NCBI GenBank assembly: GCA_002085385.1
Contig: NATO01000043.1
Span: 1 to 19,232, forward strand
DNA: 19,232 bases
Reading direction: 5' to 3'
Source of the DNA: a candidate division Zixibacteria bacterium 4484_93
GTDB taxonomy: Bacteria > UBP14 > UBA6098 > 4484-93
The position numbers were made by a program, and so were the translations under genes. Below are positions 7,633 to 15,136 of the stretch, piece by piece (position 1 is the first letter of the stretch; each line of letters starts with the position of its first letter). The notes under the pieces are model-generated. The model saw only the letters and a program-made list of their open reading frames with translations. It did not search any database and was not told the origin of the DNA.

Positions 7633-8856
7633 ATGAGACGCTATATCATCTTTATCTTTGTTGGAGTTTTCCTCTTTTCCTGTGGAAAGCGACAGAAGGA
7701 GAAAACGATAACTATCTGGCATCAGATGCAGATAGAGGGTAGAGAGACCCTCGAGCGTGCCTGCAAGGAGTATTCTGCTGCTCATCCGGATTTGAAGATA
7801 GTAACATTGTATAAGGAGACGGAGGAACTGCGTTCTGCCTTTCAGACGGCATCGCTTGCGGGTGGCGGTCCTCAGATAATCTATGGTCCTTCCGACCAGG
7901 TTGGACCATTTTCGAGGATGAGGTTGATTCTGCCGCTTGAGGAGCTGTTCTCGACAGATTCACTTGAGAAATTCGACAGGATGAGCCTGACATATTTCGA
8001 GGGGCATCTCTATCAAATAGGGGATAGAATAGGCAACCATCTTGCCCTCGTCTACAATAAGGCACTTATTCCCGAGCCACCAAAGGACACGGATGAGCTT
8101 ATAAAGCTCGGCAAGCAGCTTACAAAGGATATAGACGGCGATGGCAGAATCGATAGATATGCCCTCGTCTGGAATTACACGGAGCCATATTTCTTCATAC
8201 CATTTCTGGGTGGTTTCGGTGGTTGGGTAATGGATGAGAACGCTCATCCAACCTTAGACACAAAGGCAACCATTGACGCTCTTCGGTTCGTTGTTGCACT
8301 CAGGGATTCGGTTGCAATTATCCCGAAGGAATGCGACTACGATATGGCTGATGCTCTTTTTAAGGAAGGCAGAGCTGCTATGATAATAAACGGTCCCTGG
8401 TCATGGGGAGGGTATATGAAATCTGGTCTGGATATAGGTATAGCCTGCATTCCAAAGATAAGCAAGACAGGTCTCTGGCCCACACCGATGGTCTCGCCGA
8501 AGGGATATTCGATAAACAGAAACACAAAAAGTGATATTCTGCCCGATGTTGTCAATCTTATATATTATCTGACATCTCCTTCGGTTGAGCTCGAGTTCAC
8601 CAGGACACTCGGCACCATTCCGTCACGGCTGGAAGCTCAAAGGGATAGCATCGTTATCAGCAATCCGATAATATCCGCATCGAGGGAGCAGCTTGCTCGT
8701 GGTCGTCCAATGCCGGTTGTCCCCGAGCTTCGTGCTATCTGGGATGCTATGCGTCCTGCCTATCAGGCGGTCCTCGGCGGAGCGATGACACCCGAGGAGG
8801 CTGCCAAGATGATGCAGAAGGATGCCGAGAAGAAGATTAAGGAGATGAACGAGTGA
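7633..8856 (+). CDS. malE: MalE-like maltodextrin-binding lipoprotein of the ABC transporter
   Basis: A 407-residue family 1 extracellular solute-binding protein. A hydrophobic leader ends at a lipobox-like LFSC (Cys17), so it is membrane-anchored. The mature part begins 'ITIWHQMQIEGRETLERACKEY', a typical SBP1 N-lobe start. It contains a DIDGDGRID loop (~166-174), as in many sugar-binding proteins, and 'MIINGPWSW' (~249-257), the hinge-region motif seen in MalE-type proteins. It would bind maltodextrins released by the neighbouring hydrolases and hand them to MalF/MalG. The ribosome site AGGAGGG (7622-7628) overlaps the previous stop. The next gene starts inside its stop (GTGA at 8853-8856). 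The substrate is inferred from context, not from the sequence of the pocket. Confidence 0.85.
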   Translation: MRRYIIFIFVGVFLFSCGKRQKEKTITIWHQMQIEGRETLERACKEYSAAHPDLKIVTLYKETEELRSAFQTASLAGGGPQIIYGPSDQVGPFSRMRLILPLEELFSTDSLEKFDRMSLTYFEGHLYQIGDRIGNHLALVYNKALIPEPPKDTDELIKLGKQLTKDIDGDGRIDRYALVWNYTEPYFFIPFLGGFGGWVMDENAHPTLDTKATIDALRFVVALRDSVAIIPKECDYDMADALFKEGRAAMIINGPWSWGGYMKSGLDIGIACIPKISKTGLWPTPMVSPKGYSINRNTKSDILPDVVNLIYYLTSPSVELEFTRTLGTIPSRLEAQRDSIVISNPIISASREQLARGRPMPVVPELRAIWDAMRPAYQAVLGGAMTPEEAAKMMQKDAEKKIKEMNE

Positions 8857-9749
8857 AGCCCAACCAGAAGGATGTAGAGGCAACTCGATTTAAGTATCTA
8901 TTCCTCCTGCCAGCACTTATCCTCATATTCGCTGTTGTTATCTATCCATTTATCTACAATATCGTTATCTCCCTTTCCAATATGAGTATGTCCCACTTCC
9001 ACGATTGGCAAATAGTCGGTTTCAGGCAGTATGCGAAGGTCTTCTCGGAACCTATCTTTTACTCTGTCCTGGGGAAAACAGTTGTCTGGACAATTGTCAA
9101 TGTCTTCTTCCATGTCGTCATAGGTGTTTTCCTCGCGGTTCTACTCAATAGGTATCTCCCAGGTAAGGGCATCTTCCGGACACTGCTCATTATCCCTTGG
9201 GCTATGCCGCAATACATAACGGCACTTACCTGGCGTGGTATGTTCAACTATGAATACGGGGCAATAAATCTCATTTTGTCGAGGCTCTTGCATCTCCCGA
9301 TGGTTCAATGGCTCAAGAACCCGACCGATGCTTTCGCTGCCTGTATCCTGACAAATATCTGGCTCGGATTCCCCTTTATGATGGTTATCGCTTATGGCGG
9401 GCTGCAGTCTATCCCGAAGGAGCTGTATGAAGTGGCGGATGTCGATGGAGCAAGCGGCTGGCAGAAGTTCTGGAAGATAACGGTGCCTCACCTGAGACCG
9501 GTTATGATACCTGCTATTGTCCTCGGTGTTATATGGACATTCAATAATCTCAATGTTATCTGGCTCGTCTCGAACGGTGGTGAACCGTCCGACAAAACAC
9601 ATATCCTCGTCTCCTATGTCTATAAAGCCGCATTCAACCTGTACCGCTATGGATACGCGGCAGCCCTCTCTATGGTGATATTCTTTATCCTGCTTCTATT
9701 CGGGATAAACTTCATCCGCAAAACCAGAGCAACTGAAGGGGCATACTGA
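8853..9749 (+). CDS. malF: MalF-type ABC transporter inner-membrane permease
   Basis: A 298-residue multi-pass permease starting at a GTG that overlaps the malE-like stop. It has about six hydrophobic segments, and the EAA loop is at about residues 190-211 (VADVDGASGWQKFWKI...P), the site that docks on the ATPase. It lacks the large periplasmic P2 domain of E. coli MalF, as do most MalF-like sugar permeases outside the enterics. It pairs with the MalG-like permease (TGATG overlap at 9747-9751) and should be energised by the MalK-like protein at 12641. Confidence 0.88.
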   Translation: MKPNQKDVEATRFKYLFLLPALILIFAVVIYPFIYNIVISLSNMSMSHFHDWQIVGFRQYAKVFSEPIFYSVLGKTVVWTIVNVFFHVVIGVFLAVLLNRYLPGKGIFRTLLIIPWAMPQYITALTWRGMFNYEYGAINLILSRLLHLPMVQWLKNPTDAFAACILTNIWLGFPFMMVIAYGGLQSIPKELYEVADVDGASGWQKFWKITVPHLRPVMIPAIVLGVIWTFNNLNVIWLVSNGGEPSDKTHILVSYVYKAAFNLYRYGYAAALSMVIFFILLLFGINFIRKTRATEGAY

Positions 9750-10588
9750 TGAGACGAAGAGGGATAAGCAAGCTCAAACTTGTTGCGATTTATATATTTC
9801 TTATCCTGTTCACGGCGGCAACGCTTTACCCTGTCGTGCGTGTGTTCTCAATCTCGCTTCGACCGGGCAACAGGCTGCTTTCGACATCGCTTCGGATTAT
9901 CCCCGATGGTGCGACATTTGAGGCTTACAGGCGCCTGTTCACAGAGACGGATTTCCTCCGCTGGATGCTCAATTCCCTCATCGTTTCACTCGCCGTGACA
10001 CTGACAGGTGTTATCTTTGCATCGGCTGCTGGGTATATCTTCTCGAAATACAGGTTCATCGGCAAGAAAGTCGGGCTAACAGCGCTTCTGACGACGCAGA
10101 TGTTCCCTGCGACGATGCTGCTTCTACCGATGTATATAATGATATCGAAGCTCGGGCTTATAAATAGCTATCTTGGATTGATAGTTGTTTATCTCGCAAC
10201 CGTTTTACCGTTCTGCATCTGGCAGATGAAGGGTTACTACGACACGATACCGGATTCATTGCATGAGGCGGCGATAATCGATGGCTGTTCACATTTTCAG
10301 GCGTTCTATAAGGTAATTCTGCCACTTGCTGCTCCTGCTCTTGTGATAACGGCTCTGTTCTCGTTTATGGGCTCCTGGAGCGAGTATATCGTTGCGGCGG
10401 TCATCCTTCAGGACCAATCGATGTTCACCCTCCCGCTTGGCTTGAAGATGTTCCAGGCAAATATGTCCACCGATTGGGGACTGTATGCAGCGGGCTCCGT
10501 TATCGTATCGATACCCGTTGTCGTGCTATTCATCATCCTGAGCAAATGGCTTGTATCTGGCTTAACACTCGGGAGTGTCAAGGGATGA
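9749..10588 (+). CDS. malG: MalG-type ABC transporter inner-membrane permease
   Basis: A 279-residue permease with six predicted membrane segments and an EAA loop at about residues 171-192 (HEAAIIDGCSHFQAFYKVI). The C-terminus 'LVSGLTLGSVKG' is the classic MalG ending, which in E. coli reaches toward the transporter partner. It starts at ATG 9749 inside the malF stop, and its own stop overlaps the next start (ATGA at 10585-10588), so a GH13 enzyme is translationally coupled to it. With MalF, MalE and MalK it makes a complete carbohydrate uptake-1 (CUT1) transporter. Confidence 0.9.
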   Translation: MRRRGISKLKLVAIYIFLILFTAATLYPVVRVFSISLRPGNRLLSTSLRIIPDGATFEAYRRLFTETDFLRWMLNSLIVSLAVTLTGVIFASAAGYIFSKYRFIGKKVGLTALLTTQMFPATMLLLPMYIMISKLGLINSYLGLIVVYLATVLPFCIWQMKGYYDTIPDSLHEAAIIDGCSHFQAFYKVILPLAAPALVITALFSFMGSWSEYIVAAVILQDQSMFTLPLGLKMFQANMSTDWGLYAAGSVIVSIPVVVLFIILSKWLVSGLTLGSVKG

Positions 10589-12618
10589 GAAATTTTCTTT
10601 GCCTGATATCTACCTGTATTCTTCTTGTCTCGCCGGTCTCGGCAAAAAAACATACTGTCAAATTCTCCTTCAGCCCGAATGTGATACCAAGAACTGTCTC
10701 CCTTGCCGGCACATTCAACAACTGGTCGACGGCAACGGATTTCCTCTCGGATGATGACGACGATGGTGTCTGGACAATCGAGCTCGAACTCGAGGATGGC
10801 GAATACCAGTATAAATTTGTGGTAAATGGGGAATATTGGTATCAGGATATGAACAATCCGCTCTCGACTCCGGATGGATATGGTGGTAGGAACTCTGTCA
10901 TCCGTGTGGGAGATTACGATAAGTTCCTCGAGGAGGCAAAAAGAGGTGACGGTGAAACAGTTGTCGAGGCGGTGTATCACACGATCGGATACCCATATTT
11001 TGTTCTCTCGGATGACTCGACCATCTATCTCAAACTCCGAACGAAGAAGGATGATATAGACAGTTGTGTCGTTCTATTCGATGCGAGCCGTTTTCCGCTC
11101 GACTGGTATGCATTCGATAATGTATTTGATTATTATCTCGCAGAGATTCCTATCGGTGCCGATAGCTTCTCATACCGTTTTGTTCTCTATGATGGGGAAG
11201 ACACCCTTGTCTATGATGAGGGTTTCGGTGGCAACCGCAATAATATCGGTCTGTTTTACATTCCCGGATGGGTAGCCGGTGCCGTCTTCTACCAGATATT
11301 CCCGGAGCGGTTTGCAAATGGAGATAGCTCGAATGACCCCGATGATGTTCTCCAGTGGGGCGGCAAGCCTGAGTATGACAATTTCTTCGGTGGTGACATA
11401 AAAGGGATACTCGAGCATCTCGATTACATCTCCTCACTCGGCATCGATGCAATCTATCTCAATCCGATATTCCTCTCTCCGAGCAACCACAAGTATGACA
11501 TAGCCGACCCGATGAAGCTCGACCCGCATTTCGGGGATGAATCTATTTTTAAGCAGCTTCTCGATTCCTGCCATACGCTCGGTATAAAGGTCATAATAGA
11601 CGGTGTCTTCCACGACACAGGGAGGAGTCATTGGGCTTTTCAGGATGTTATAAAAAACGGAAAGGATTCTCCTTTCGCCTCCTGGTATAACATCCATTCC
11701 TTTCCCGTTGGTCCGATTGATGAGCCGAACTACGATTGCTGGTGGGGTTTCGGCTCGCTTCCGAGCCTTATGACAGACAACCCTGATGTTATGCGGTATC
11801 TTTTCTCTGTCGTCCGATACTGGACAGAGTTCGGTGTCGATGGCTGGCGTCTCGACTGCCCAAACGAGGTCAAACAGGATAGCTTCTGGGTTATGTTCAG
11901 GGATACTGTCCGCTCGATAAATCCAGAGGCGTATATTCTCGGTGAAATCTGGGGCGATGGCTCGAAATACCTCAAAGGTGATATGTTCGATGCGGTGATG
12001 AACTATCGCTTTCGGGCTGCCTGCCTCGATTTCTTCGCCCTCAAAAATATCAGTTCACAGGAATTTGCCAATCGATATTTCGGGCTACTCGCATCGTATC
12101 TACCGAATGTGAACCTTGCATCGTTTAACCTCCTCGGAAGCCACGACACAAAACGGTTCTTAACCCTGTGCAATGGAGATAAAAACAGCCTGAAACTTGC
12201 ACTCCTCTTCCAGATGTCCACGATAGGTGCACCATCTATCTATTATGGCGATGAGATAGGTATGGAAGGCGGGAAGGACCCCGACTGCAGACGATGCTTC
12301 ATCTGGAACGAACAAAAGCAGGATAGAGGGCTGCTCGAACATATCAGGAAACTCATATCAATCAGAAAAACCTATCCTGTCCTTGCGTATGGGAATGTCT
12401 ATCGTTTTGAGACGCCGGATGAAAATTCTATCATCTTATATAAAAAATATAGAAACAGCTTTGCAGTTGTTGTGATAAACAATGGAAAAGAGGAGAAGAG
12501 CTTTAAGATTGCGGGGAATTGTGCGACCGACCTTCTAACAGGTAAAACTTATAAGGGGGAAGCTCTCTTTTTCGTCGATTTACCAGCTGAATCCGGGACT
12601 GTTTTTATACTTGGATAA
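10585..12618 (+). CDS. Secreted GH13 neopullulanase/cyclomaltodextrinase-like enzyme (CBM48 + CBM34 + GH13)
   Basis: The start is ATG 10585, overlapping the malG stop; the open frame continues upstream but the signal peptide (residues 1-20, ending VSA) starts here. The protein is 677 residues. A CBM48-like domain at ~22-108 (LAGTFNNW, YQYKFVVNG) is followed by a CBM34-like domain at ~125-225 and the TIM barrel from 'GWVAGAVFYQIFPERFANGD' (228). Catalytic residues are present: Asp424 (GWRLD), Glu454 (LGEIW) and Asp521 (GSHD). 'GGKDPDCRR' (562-570) matches neopullulanase/cyclomaltodextrinase-type (GH13_20-like) enzymes, which hydrolyse starch, pullulan or cyclodextrins to small maltodextrins. 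Conserved region I is odd: it reads DGVFHD (339-344), where most of the family has DxxxNH. Placed between the permease genes and malK, it probably trims glucans for import. Confidence 0.85.
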   Translation: MRNFLCLISTCILLVSPVSAKKHTVKFSFSPNVIPRTVSLAGTFNNWSTATDFLSDDDDDGVWTIELELEDGEYQYKFVVNGEYWYQDMNNPLSTPDGYGGRNSVIRVGDYDKFLEEAKRGDGETVVEAVYHTIGYPYFVLSDDSTIYLKLRTKKDDIDSCVVLFDASRFPLDWYAFDNVFDYYLAEIPIGADSFSYRFVLYDGEDTLVYDEGFGGNRNNIGLFYIPGWVAGAVFYQIFPERFANGDSSNDPDDVLQWGGKPEYDNFFGGDIKGILEHLDYISSLGIDAIYLNPIFLSPSNHKYDIADPMKLDPHFGDESIFKQLLDSCHTLGIKVIIDGVFHDTGRSHWAFQDVIKNGKDSPFASWYNIHSFPVGPIDEPNYDCWWGFGSLPSLMTDNPDVMRYLFSVVRYWTEFGVDGWRLDCPNEVKQDSFWVMFRDTVRSINPEAYILGEIWGDGSKYLKGDMFDAVMNYRFRAACLDFFALKNISSQEFANRYFGLLASYLPNVNLASFNLLGSHDTKRFLTLCNGDKNSLKLALLFQMSTIGAPSIYYGDEIGMEGGKDPDCRRCFIWNEQKQDRGLLEHIRKLISIRKTYPVLAYGNVYRFETPDENSIILYKKYRNSFAVVVINNGKEEKSFKIAGNCATDLLTGKTYKGEALFFVDLPAESGTVFILG

Positions 12619-12625
12619 AAGCACT

Positions 12626-12630
12626 GGAGG
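12626..12630 (+). promoter_or_regulatory. Ribosome binding site deciding the malK start
   Basis: GGAGG lies 10 bases before the ATG at 12641. The frame is open further up to a TTG at 12611, but that codon lies within the upstream gene and has no site; the family N-terminus begins at 12641. Confidence 0.55.
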
Positions 12631-12640
12631 TTATGCAACG

Positions 12641-13705
12641 ATGGCAGAGGTTATCTTGAAGGGTGTGAGCAAGGTTTATGAGGGTAATGTTCACGCTATC
12701 AAGGATATCTCGCTCGAGATTGCCGACAGGGAATTTCTGGTTCTTGTGGGACCTTCTGGCTGCGGTAAGTCCACCCTCCTTCGGATGATTGCGGGTCTTG
12801 AGGATATAACATCCGGTGAGATACAGATAGATGGACATACCGTCAACCAGCTTCCTCCGAAGGACAGGGACATCTCTATGGTTTTCCAGAACTACGCACT
12901 TTATCCCCATATGACCGTCTATGATAATATGGCTTTCGGCCTGAGAATAAGGCATTTCCCGAAGGATGAGATAGACAATCGCGTCCAGGAGGCATCGAGG
13001 ATTCTGGGTATCGAGAAACTTCTATCGAGGAAGCCGAAGGCTCTCTCTGGTGGTCAGCGTCAGCGTGTTGCACTCGGCAGGGCTATTGTCAGGAAGCCCA
13101 AAGTTTTCCTGTTCGACGAGCCGCTCTCCAACCTCGATGCGAAGCTCCGCGTTCATATGAGAACGGAGATAAAGAAGCTCCATCAGCGGCTCAAGACCAC
13201 TATGATATATGTCACCCACGACCAGGTCGAGGCAATGACTATGGGCGATAGAATTGCTGTTGTAAAGGATGGCATTCTCCAGCAGCATGATACTCCGATG
13301 AACCTGTATAATAACCCTGTGAATATCTTTGTTGCAGGTTTCATCGGCTCACCCGCGATGAACTTCCTCGAGGGTAAAATCGAAGATAAAAAGGTGGTCT
13401 TTGGTGGGATAAGTATGGATATTCCCCCCGGCGTGAGAACGGATGGTATAAGCGATGTCATTGTCGGTATCCGCCCGGAGTATTTCATACTCAATGATGT
13501 TTCTCCACATTTCACTGCGCAGATTGAGGTCGTCGAGCCGATGGGAAACGAGATATTTGTTTATTTCCAGCTGGGCAAAAAATCTGTTGTCGCCCGTATC
13601 CCCGCTGATACCAAAGTCAGACCGGGTGATGCTCTCCCTTTGAGGATAAATGTCGGTATGGTAAAGCTGTTCGACCCGGAAAGTAAGGTGTCACTCTCCT
13701 GTTAG
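12641..13705 (+). CDS. malK: MalK/MsmK/UgpC-type sugar ABC transporter ATPase
   Basis: A 354-residue ATPase that powers the MalEFG transporter from the cytoplasmic face. Walker A GPSGCGKST is at 37-45, Q-loop Gln83, signature LSGGQRQR at 135-142, Walker B VFLFDE at 155-160, and H-loop His193 in THDQ. The C-terminal third (~235 onward, 'GFIGSPAMNFLEG' then 'VGIRPEY') is the TOBE/OB regulatory domain of MalK-like ATPases. ATPases of this type often serve several CUT1 transporters. It follows the GH13 gene by 22 bases. Its stop (TAG 13703-13705) overlaps the stop of the convergent flippase gene, leaving no room for a terminator between the two. Confidence 0.93.
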   Translation: MAEVILKGVSKVYEGNVHAIKDISLEIADREFLVLVGPSGCGKSTLLRMIAGLEDITSGEIQIDGHTVNQLPPKDRDISMVFQNYALYPHMTVYDNMAFGLRIRHFPKDEIDNRVQEASRILGIEKLLSRKPKALSGGQRQRVALGRAIVRKPKVFLFDEPLSNLDAKLRVHMRTEIKKLHQRLKTTMIYVTHDQVEAMTMGDRIAVVKDGILQQHDTPMNLYNNPVNIFVAGFIGSPAMNFLEGKIEDKKVVFGGISMDIPPGVRTDGISDVIVGIRPEYFILNDVSPHFTAQIEVVEPMGNEIFVYFQLGKKSVVARIPADTKVRPGDALPLRINVGMVKLFDPESKVSLSC

Positions 13706-14658
13706 ATTATTCCCTTCTTTTCCAGTGTTGGTAGCATTCCAGCTGGTGGGTCGAGCCGTATGATGTAAATGATGAAGAAAAGGATAAGAGCACCTTTCCA
13801 AGCAATGCTCCAGATACCACCAGGTTGCAGAACGAATTTCCCGGCATAGATTACTGCAAATCCGATGAAATACAGGGCAAATCTCCCCCAGGGATATTTC
13901 ACATAGAGAAACCGGTTCGAGACTACGAGGCTTGTCGTCATATAGACGAAATATGATGCAATGGTCGCCAAGACCGCTCCTGCAAGCCCTATTCTTGGTA
14001 TCAGGATTATGTTCAACAGAATATTGGTTATTCCTGCCGAGAGGGCAATAAGCGGCATATATTTTGTCCTGTCCTTCAAATATATCCCTACCTGGAATAT
14101 CATTGCCATCCCATCGAGGATAAAGGCGAGGCTGATTGGCAGGACTATCCACTCCGCACGGAGATACTCTTTCCCGACGAACAGGTGAAATACCTCGCTT
14201 GCAAACAGGTTGAGCACGAGCGCTGCTAACAGCCCCAGACTGAGATATATCCTCGATATCCTCGAATACATATCCTTCGCCTTCTCGCTCGTTCCAGCCT
14301 CATATATAAACGGTGTCCAGGCATATTGAAATGCATTCACCACAAGAAATACGAGTGAGCCGAGCTTGTATCCGAGCGAATATATCCCCACATCCTCCAG
14401 ACCGAGGAAAAGCTTTATCAGTAGTTTGTCCGACATATTGAAGACAAATATCGCAAGCAGTGTCGGCACTATCGGTAACCCGTAGGAAAGTATCTTGCCA
14501 ATTTTCTCCCGCGAGAACTCGAGCGAAAGGTATGACCTACGCCTCGGAATGATAATCAGCGATGTTAGCAGGTTGGAAATCAGGAACGCATACATCGTTC
14601 CAGCGACGCCGAGCGAGAGGTATATCACAAATACGATGTTCAGCACGATATTGGTCAA
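13702..14658 (-). CDS. Polysaccharide flippase (Wzx/MATE-like), C-terminal fragment
   Basis: This fragment carries about 318 residues of very hydrophobic sequence with some eight to ten membrane spans. It includes 'GLPIVPTLLAIFVFNMSDKLLI', the mid-protein block of Wzx/RfbX-type O-antigen and polysaccharide exporters, and 'GLAGAVLATIASYF' near the end. These proteins move lipid-linked sugar chains across the inner membrane. The nominal start is a TTG at 14658, with no ribosome site and the wrong position for the family; a TAA lies just upstream in this frame, so it cannot extend further. The N-terminal spans are encoded in the neighbouring frame (14655-15017). It converges on malK with overlapping stops (13702-13705). 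Confidence 0.8.
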   Translation of the reverse strand: MTNIVLNIVFVIYLSLGVAGTMYAFLISNLLTSLIIIPRRRSYLSLEFSREKIGKILSYGLPIVPTLLAIFVFNMSDKLLIKLFLGLEDVGIYSLGYKLGSLVFLVVNAFQYAWTPFIYEAGTSEKAKDMYSRISRIYLSLGLLAALVLNLFASEVFHLFVGKEYLRAEWIVLPISLAFILDGMAMIFQVGIYLKDRTKYMPLIALSAGITNILLNIILIPRIGLAGAVLATIASYFVYMTTSLVVSNRFLYVKYPWGRFALYFIGFAVIYAGKFVLQPGGIWSIAWKGALILFFIIYIIRLDPPAGMLPTLEKKGII

Positions 14659-15017
14659 AGATGCGAAAGATTATTATTCCCCAGAAGCAGTGATGCAAGC
14701 GGATGTCTTAATATATAAGTTGCAAACAGGAATATTGCAGATGTTATCGTGATAAAAACAAGCGTCGATGAGAGCACCTTTTTTCTTTCTGTCTCATCGA
14801 AGTTGACGAAGAAGCGGAAGAATGCGATATTCGTTCCAAGAAGCACCACAATCCCTGACAGGGCGGAATACAGGAAGAGCATATTGTATGCGCCGTACTC
14901 CTGCGGAGTAAGATAAGATGTGTAAAGCGGAATGAGCAGGAAACCGACAACCTTGTTGAACAGGTCGCCAGCGCCGTAGATGGCTGTGCTTTTGAATAGG
15001 CTTCTTACCCTCGACAT
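14655..15017 (-). CDS. Polysaccharide flippase (Wzx/MATE-like), N-terminal fragment
   Basis: The likely start is the ATG at 15015-15017, giving 'MSRVRSLFKSTAIYGAG', the usual opening of Wzx-type flippases; an upstream TTG at 15068 in the same frame looks less likely. The fragment holds 120 residues with three to four membrane spans and the motif 'LLIPLYTSYLTPQEYGAYNM' typical of the family. It then reaches 'LASLLLGNN', six further residues and a stop (TGA at 14655-14657). The continuation (SFASLTNIVLN...) is in another frame. From knowledge of the family, some 40-50 residues normally lie between these two points, so both a frame change and a deletion are suspected. The two fragments together encode about 440 residues, a little short for a full flippase. 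Confidence 0.75.
   Translation of the reverse strand: MSRVRSLFKSTAIYGAGDLFNKVVGFLLIPLYTSYLTPQEYGAYNMLFLYSALSGIVVLLGTNIAFFRFFVNFDETERKKVLSSTLVFITITSAIFLFATYILRHPLASLLLGNNNLSHL
14670..14682 (-). other. Break point in the flippase gene, at an (AAT)3 repeat
   Basis: On the coding (minus) strand the junction reads GGGGAATAATAAT. The upstream frame gives G-N-N-N; the downstream frame picks up directly after the repeat as S-F-A-S-L-T-N. A three-fold AAT repeat is a plausible site for slippage, deletion or assembly collapse. Confidence 0.5.
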
Positions 15018-15136
15018 ATTGAAAGGACAAGAAAGGCAGTTTTTGAGAGAAGTCAACAGAGTTTTCAAAAATTGCTTGCTTTTTCCCCTATTTTTAGATA
15101 ATTTGAAGGACTGAATTTTAATCGAAGGGGTGCCGT
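15018..15136. promoter_or_regulatory. Divergent AT-rich intergenic region, likely promoter area
   Basis: This is the only substantial gene-free stretch in the window (about 119 bp), lying between the divergent flippase and GlmU-like genes, so promoters for both are expected here. On the + strand a weak candidate is TTGCTT (15072-15077) with GATAAT (15097-15102), 19 bases apart, which is one or two bases longer than ideal. No convincing candidate was found for the minus strand. AAGGGG at 15125-15130, six bases before ATG 15137, is the ribosome site of the GlmU-like gene. No hairpin or operator repeat was seen. Confidence 0.35.

Noticed and set aside
499..8170. EF-hand-like DxDGDGxxD loops as calcium-regulated proteins
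   Set aside because: Single DGDG turns occur as structural loops in barrels and MalE-type proteins; no paired EF-hand or dockerin repeat is present.
10474..10584. An earlier start for the GH13 gene
   Set aside because: The upstream 37 codons overlap malG out of frame and show no signal peptide; a clear signal peptide begins at ATG 10585.
10408..10980. A 190-codon minus-strand open frame across the malG/GH13 junction
   Set aside because: It lies antisense to two confident genes, with no recognisable motif; it is a mirror of their codon use.
15018..15068. An upstream TTG start (15068) for the flippase
   Set aside because: Family members open near 'MSRVRSLFKS', which matches ATG 15017; the extra 17 residues look like translated leader DNA.
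15060..15110. A strong sigma-70 promoter upstream of the GlmU-like gene
   Set aside because: The best -10 (GATAAT) has only a poor -35 match at 19-base spacing; it is kept as a weak candidate in the intergenic entry only.
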